Positions 49,624 through 52,415 of a stretch of DNA of 52,415 bases are shown here, piece by piece (position 1 is the first letter of the stretch; each line of letters opens with the position of its first letter). Source of the DNA: Thiobacillus denitrificans. GTDB taxonomy: Bacteria > Pseudomonadota > Gammaproteobacteria > Burkholderiales > Thiobacillaceae. The notes under the pieces were generated by a model. The model saw only the letters and a list, made by a program, of their open reading frames with translations, searched no databases and was not told the origin of the DNA. The stretch lies in the NCBI GenBank assembly GCA_002343685.1, contig DDRS01000010.1:1-52415 (forward strand), read 5' to 3'. A program made the position numbers and the translations under genes.

Positions 49624-50199
49624 ATGAAAAAATCCCTGCTTGTCCTGGCCCTGGTTGCCGCCCTGCCCACCTCCGCCCTGGCTGAAAACTGGATGATGCG
49701 CGTTCGCGCGATCGACATCGTCCCGGACGTCAAATCCTCCGGTCTGGCCGGACTCGATGTGTCCGACGAAGTGGTGCCGGAAGTCGACTTCACCTATTTC
49801 GTGACGCCCAACATCGGCATGGAACTCATTCTCGGCACCGCGCGCCACGAAGTGACGCTGAACGGCGCCAGCCTCGGAAAACTGAATCACCTGCCGCCCA
49901 CGCTGACGGTGCAGTACCACTTCAACCCCACCCCGACGATCAAGCCCTACGTCGGTGCCGGCGTGAACTACACCCGCTTCTATAATGTCGATCTTGCCCC
50001 CGGCCTGAGTGTCGGGAAGAACAGCTTCGGCGGCGCTCTGCAGGCGGGCGTGGACATCGCGGTAACCAAGAATGGCTATATCAACCTGGACGTTAAGAAA
50101 ATCTGGATCGACACCGACGTCAAATCAAGTGGCGTCAAGCTCACCAACCTGGAAATCAATCCGGTGGTGTGGGGTATCGGCTACGGGTTCCGTTTCTGA
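49624..50199 (+). CDS. ompW: OmpW family outer membrane protein
   Basis: A 191-residue eight-stranded beta-barrel. Signal peptide MKKSLLVLALVAALPTSALA, then MMRVRAIDIVPDVKSS, the conserved VDFTYFVTPNIGMELILGTARHEV, PTLTVQYHFNP, PYVGAGVNYTRFY and a C-terminal aromatic ending YGFRF. OmpW forms a narrow hydrophobic channel and is often induced under anaerobiosis or stress. AGGAG lies about ten bases upstream of the ATG; the preceding 60 bases are AT-rich and must contain the promoter. Confidence 0.92.
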   Translation: MKKSLLVLALVAALPTSALAENWMMRVRAIDIVPDVKSSGLAGLDVSDEVVPEVDFTYFVTPNIGMELILGTARHEVTLNGASLGKLNHLPPTLTVQYHFNPTPTIKPYVGAGVNYTRFYNVDLAPGLSVGKNSFGGALQAGVDIAVTKNGYINLDVKKIWIDTDVKSSGVKLTNLEINPVVWGIGYGFRF

Positions 50200-50277
50200 C
50201 AAGAAGTACCCTCTGACGCCTGCCGGCCCGGCCTCTCTCCCGGGCTTGCCCCCGGGCGTTCTCCTGTGGGGCGATTC

Positions 50278-52415
50278 ATGAGCGATTCTCCTGCGCTCAC
50301 GGACGCCCCGTCTTTTTCGGGCTGCTTTCACTGCGGCCTGCCGGTGCCGGACGGCGCCCACTATCCCATCCAGTTCGAAGGCGATACCCGCCAGGCATGC
50401 TGCCGCGGCTGCCAAGCCGTGGCACAGACCATCATCGACAGCGGCCAGGGCGCCTACTACACCCACCGCACCGTGCTGCCCGCCACACCCCAGCAGGCGG
50501 AGGCCGAGCTCGCCCAACTGGGCCTGTACGATCTGCCGGAGATTCAGGAAAGTTTCGTGCGGACGGAAACGGAGAACATCCGCGAAGCCGCGCTGATTCT
50601 GGAAAACATCGTCTGCGCCGCGTGCATCTGGCTCAACGAGCGTCACATCGCGGGGCTGCCGGGCGTACTGTCGGTCGAGATCAACTACGCCACCCGCCGC
50701 GCGCGGGTGCGCTGGGACAACAGCCGCATCCAACTGTCGGCGATTCTGAAGGCGGTCTCCGACATCGGCTACATTGCCCACCCCTTCGACCCCGGCCGTT
50801 CCGACGACATCTACAAGCGCGAACGCAACACCGCGATCAAGCGGCTCGCCATCGCCGGCCTCGGCATGATGCAGGTGATGATGTACGCACTGCCGTCGTA
50901 CATCGCCACCGACATGAGCGCCGATATCCGGCTGCTGATGAGCTGGGCGAGCCTGATCCTGACCATACCGGTGGTGGTGTACTCGGCGTGGCCCTTCTTC
51001 ATCGGTGCCTGGCGCGATCTCAGGCGCCGCACGCTGGGCATGGACGTCCCGGTGGCGCTGGGCGTAGGTACGGCCTTCATCGCCAGCGTCTACAGCACCT
51101 TTAGCGGGCACGGCGAGGTGTATTACGACTCGGTCACCATGTTCATCTTCCTGCTGCTGACCGGACGTTTCCTCGAAATGAACGCACGCCGCCGCGCCGG
51201 TGCCGCAGTGGAGGAACTGGTGAAGCTCATTCCTGCCGCCACCACACGTCTGCCGAACTGGCCGGCGCGCGACGAGGAGCAGGTCCCCGTGGCGCGGCTG
51301 GCGGTAGGCGACCATGTGCTGGTACGCCCCGGCGAAACCCTGCCCGCCGACGGCATGGTGGTCGAGGGCGACAGCGCGGTAAGCGAAGCCCTGCTCACCG
51401 GCGAATCGTTACCTGTATCGAAAGGCGTGCGCGCCCATGTGGTCGGCGGCAGCCTCAACCAGGCAAGTCCGCTGGTCGTGCGCGTCGACAGGCTTGGCGC
51501 CGATACGCGGCTGGCGTCGATCGTGCGTCTGCTCGACCGCGCGCAGAGCGAGAAGCCGCGCATCGGCCAGCTGGCCGACCGCGCCGCCGCCTGGTTCGTC
51601 GGCCTGCTGCTGCTGATCACCCTTGCGGTCGGCCTCGCCTGGTATGTGATCGACCCGTCGAAAGCGTTGTGGATCGTGGTATCGGTCCTGGTCGTGACCT
51701 GCCCCTGCGCGCTCGGCCTCGCCACCCCCGCCGCCCTCACCACCGCCACCGGCCGGCTCACGCGCCTGGGTCTCCTGACCACGCGCGGCCATGCCCTGGA
51801 AACACTGGCGCACGCCACCGACCTGGTGTTCGACAAGACCGGCACGCTCACCCACGGCCGCCTCTCAGTACGCCGGGTGGTCCCGCTGGACGGCCGCAGC
51901 GAGGCTGAAGTCGGGGCGATCGCCGCGGCACTCGAAGCCGGCTCGGAACATCCCATCGCCAAAGCGCTACGCGAGTCGGCCTTATCCATCGCGACCGCCA
52001 GCCTGGTCCGCAACACGCCCGGGCGCGGTGTCGAAGGCCATATCGATGGCCACATCTATCGACTGGGCTCGCCGCGTTTCGCTGCCGCCAGCGAAACGCC
52101 ACCCGCCCCGCCGGAATCGGACGGTGGCGCCAGCTGGGTGGCGCTGGCCGACGAATCCGGACTGATCGCCTGGTTTGCACTGGCCGATACGCCGCGGACG
52201 GATGCGCCGGCCGCCCTCGCTGCCCTGCAAAAACAAGGGCTGCGTCTGCACCTGCTGTCCGGCGATGCCGAAGCGGCGGTCAGGCGCAGCGCGCAACAGC
52301 TCGGCATCGCCGACTGGCATGCCGGCGCGCTGCCGGAAGACAAGCTCGCCTATGTAAAGACCTTGCAGAACGAAGGCCGCATCGTCGCCATGGTGGGCGA
52401 CGGCATCAACGATGC
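50278..52415 (+). CDS. heavy-metal P1B ATPase, CcoI/FixI type, cut by window edge
   Basis: The 712 residues visible have no stop before the window ends; about 90-110 residues are missing. An N-terminal cysteine-rich region (CFHCGLPVP, then CCRGCQA) precedes a metal-binding HMA domain with CAAC (about residue 120), then membrane helices, the A-domain TGES loop, the CPC ion motif (Cys475-Pro-Cys477), the phosphorylated Asp519 in DKTGT, an HP motif in SEHPIAK and GDGINDA at the cut. The N-terminal layout is that of CcoI/FixI, which supply copper to cbb3 oxidase, rather than a plain CopA. Whether ccoS and ccoNOP follow cannot be seen. Confidence 0.88.
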   Translation, partial: MSDSPALTDAPSFSGCFHCGLPVPDGAHYPIQFEGDTRQACCRGCQAVAQTIIDSGQGAYYTHRTVLPATPQQAEAELAQLGLYDLPEIQESFVRTETENIREAALILENIVCAACIWLNERHIAGLPGVLSVEINYATRRARVRWDNSRIQLSAILKAVSDIGYIAHPFDPGRSDDIYKRERNTAIKRLAIAGLGMMQVMMYALPSYIATDMSADIRLLMSWASLILTIPVVVYSAWPFFIGAWRDLRRRTLGMDVPVALGVGTAFIASVYSTFSGHGEVYYDSVTMFIFLLLTGRFLEMNARRRAGAAVEELVKLIPAATTRLPNWPARDEEQVPVARLAVGDHVLVRPGETLPADGMVVEGDSAVSEALLTGESLPVSKGVRAHVVGGSLNQASPLVVRVDRLGADTRLASIVRLLDRAQSEKPRIGQLADRAAAWFVGLLLLITLAVGLAWYVIDPSKALWIVVSVLVVTCPCALGLATPAALTTATGRLTRLGLLTTRGHALETLAHATDLVFDKTGTLTHGRLSVRRVVPLDGRSEAEVGAIAAALEAGSEHPIAKALRESALSIATASLVRNTPGRGVEGHIDGHIYRLGSPRFAAASETPPAPPESDGGASWVALADESGLIAWFALADTPRTDAPAALAALQKQGLRLHLLSGDAEAAVRRSAQQLGIADWHAGALPEDKLAYVKTLQNEGRIVAMVGDGIND

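Overview
The window is a GC-rich, gene-dense stretch of bacterial chromosome, most likely from a betaproteobacterium. I infer this from the recN / nadK / hrcA / hemH neighbourhood, the aat-bpt pair, the rnfABCDGE-nth arrangement and the NsrR / quinol-type NO reductase pair. A Thiobacillus-like (Nitrosomonadales) denitrifier or sulfur oxidiser would fit, but no marker gene in the window fixes the genus. I see no rRNA, insertion sequence, prophage gene, integrase or CRISPR array.

Layout. 1-3.4 kb: the edge of a leftward gene, a DUF2173-like protein, then a compact rightward run (RDD membrane protein, small unknown, SseB-like, GlcD-like flavoprotein). 3.4-11.5 kb: tRNA-Ala(GGC), a tiny membrane protein and tRNA-Glu(UUC), followed by an accessory-looking, less GC-rich block that ends at tRNA-Arg(CCU). 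This block carries a leftward four-gene cluster (Tat-type small subunit, GMC flavoprotein with a cysteine cluster, nine-helix histidine-containing membrane protein, lipoprotein hydrolase), an autotransporter with its own terminator, and a divergent Sel1-repeat protein. It is my best candidate for an undescribed system: a periplasmic FAD dehydrogenase whose usual multihaem cytochrome subunit is absent and may be replaced by the membrane protein. 11.5-21 kb: housekeeping and signalling genes (peroxiredoxin, diguanylate cyclase, CDP-alcohol phosphatidyltransferase, HrpA helicase, CbiM-like permease, YecA, HAD phosphatase, free-standing PDC sensor protein).

20.9-30.5 kb: anaerobic and redox functions. 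nsrR is divergent from the quinol-dependent NO reductase gene norZ, with a candidate NsrR operator over the norZ -10 box. The complete Rnf electron-transport operon follows, continuing without a break into a 50-residue basic protein, nth and a DUF1841 gene. 30.7-36.4 kb: an HDOD/REC/GGDEF protein whose receiver domain has lost its phosphorylation residues, then a Pat-type lysine acetyltransferase divergent from a histone-deacetylase-like enzyme. 36.5-39.7 kb: a DUF2182/DUF1326 pair, two tandem monohaem cytochromes c and a secreted thermonuclease.

39.7-52.4 kb: recN, nadK, hrcA and hemH with two unusual intergenic palindromes; two small unknown proteins and YjdM; thyA-folA; an overlapping aat-bpt-lipoprotein metallopeptidase operon; ompW; and a CcoI/CopA-type copper ATPase cut by the right edge. 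Many genes overlap by 1-4 bases (ATGA, GTGA or TAATG junctions), so most of the window is probably organised as translationally coupled operons.
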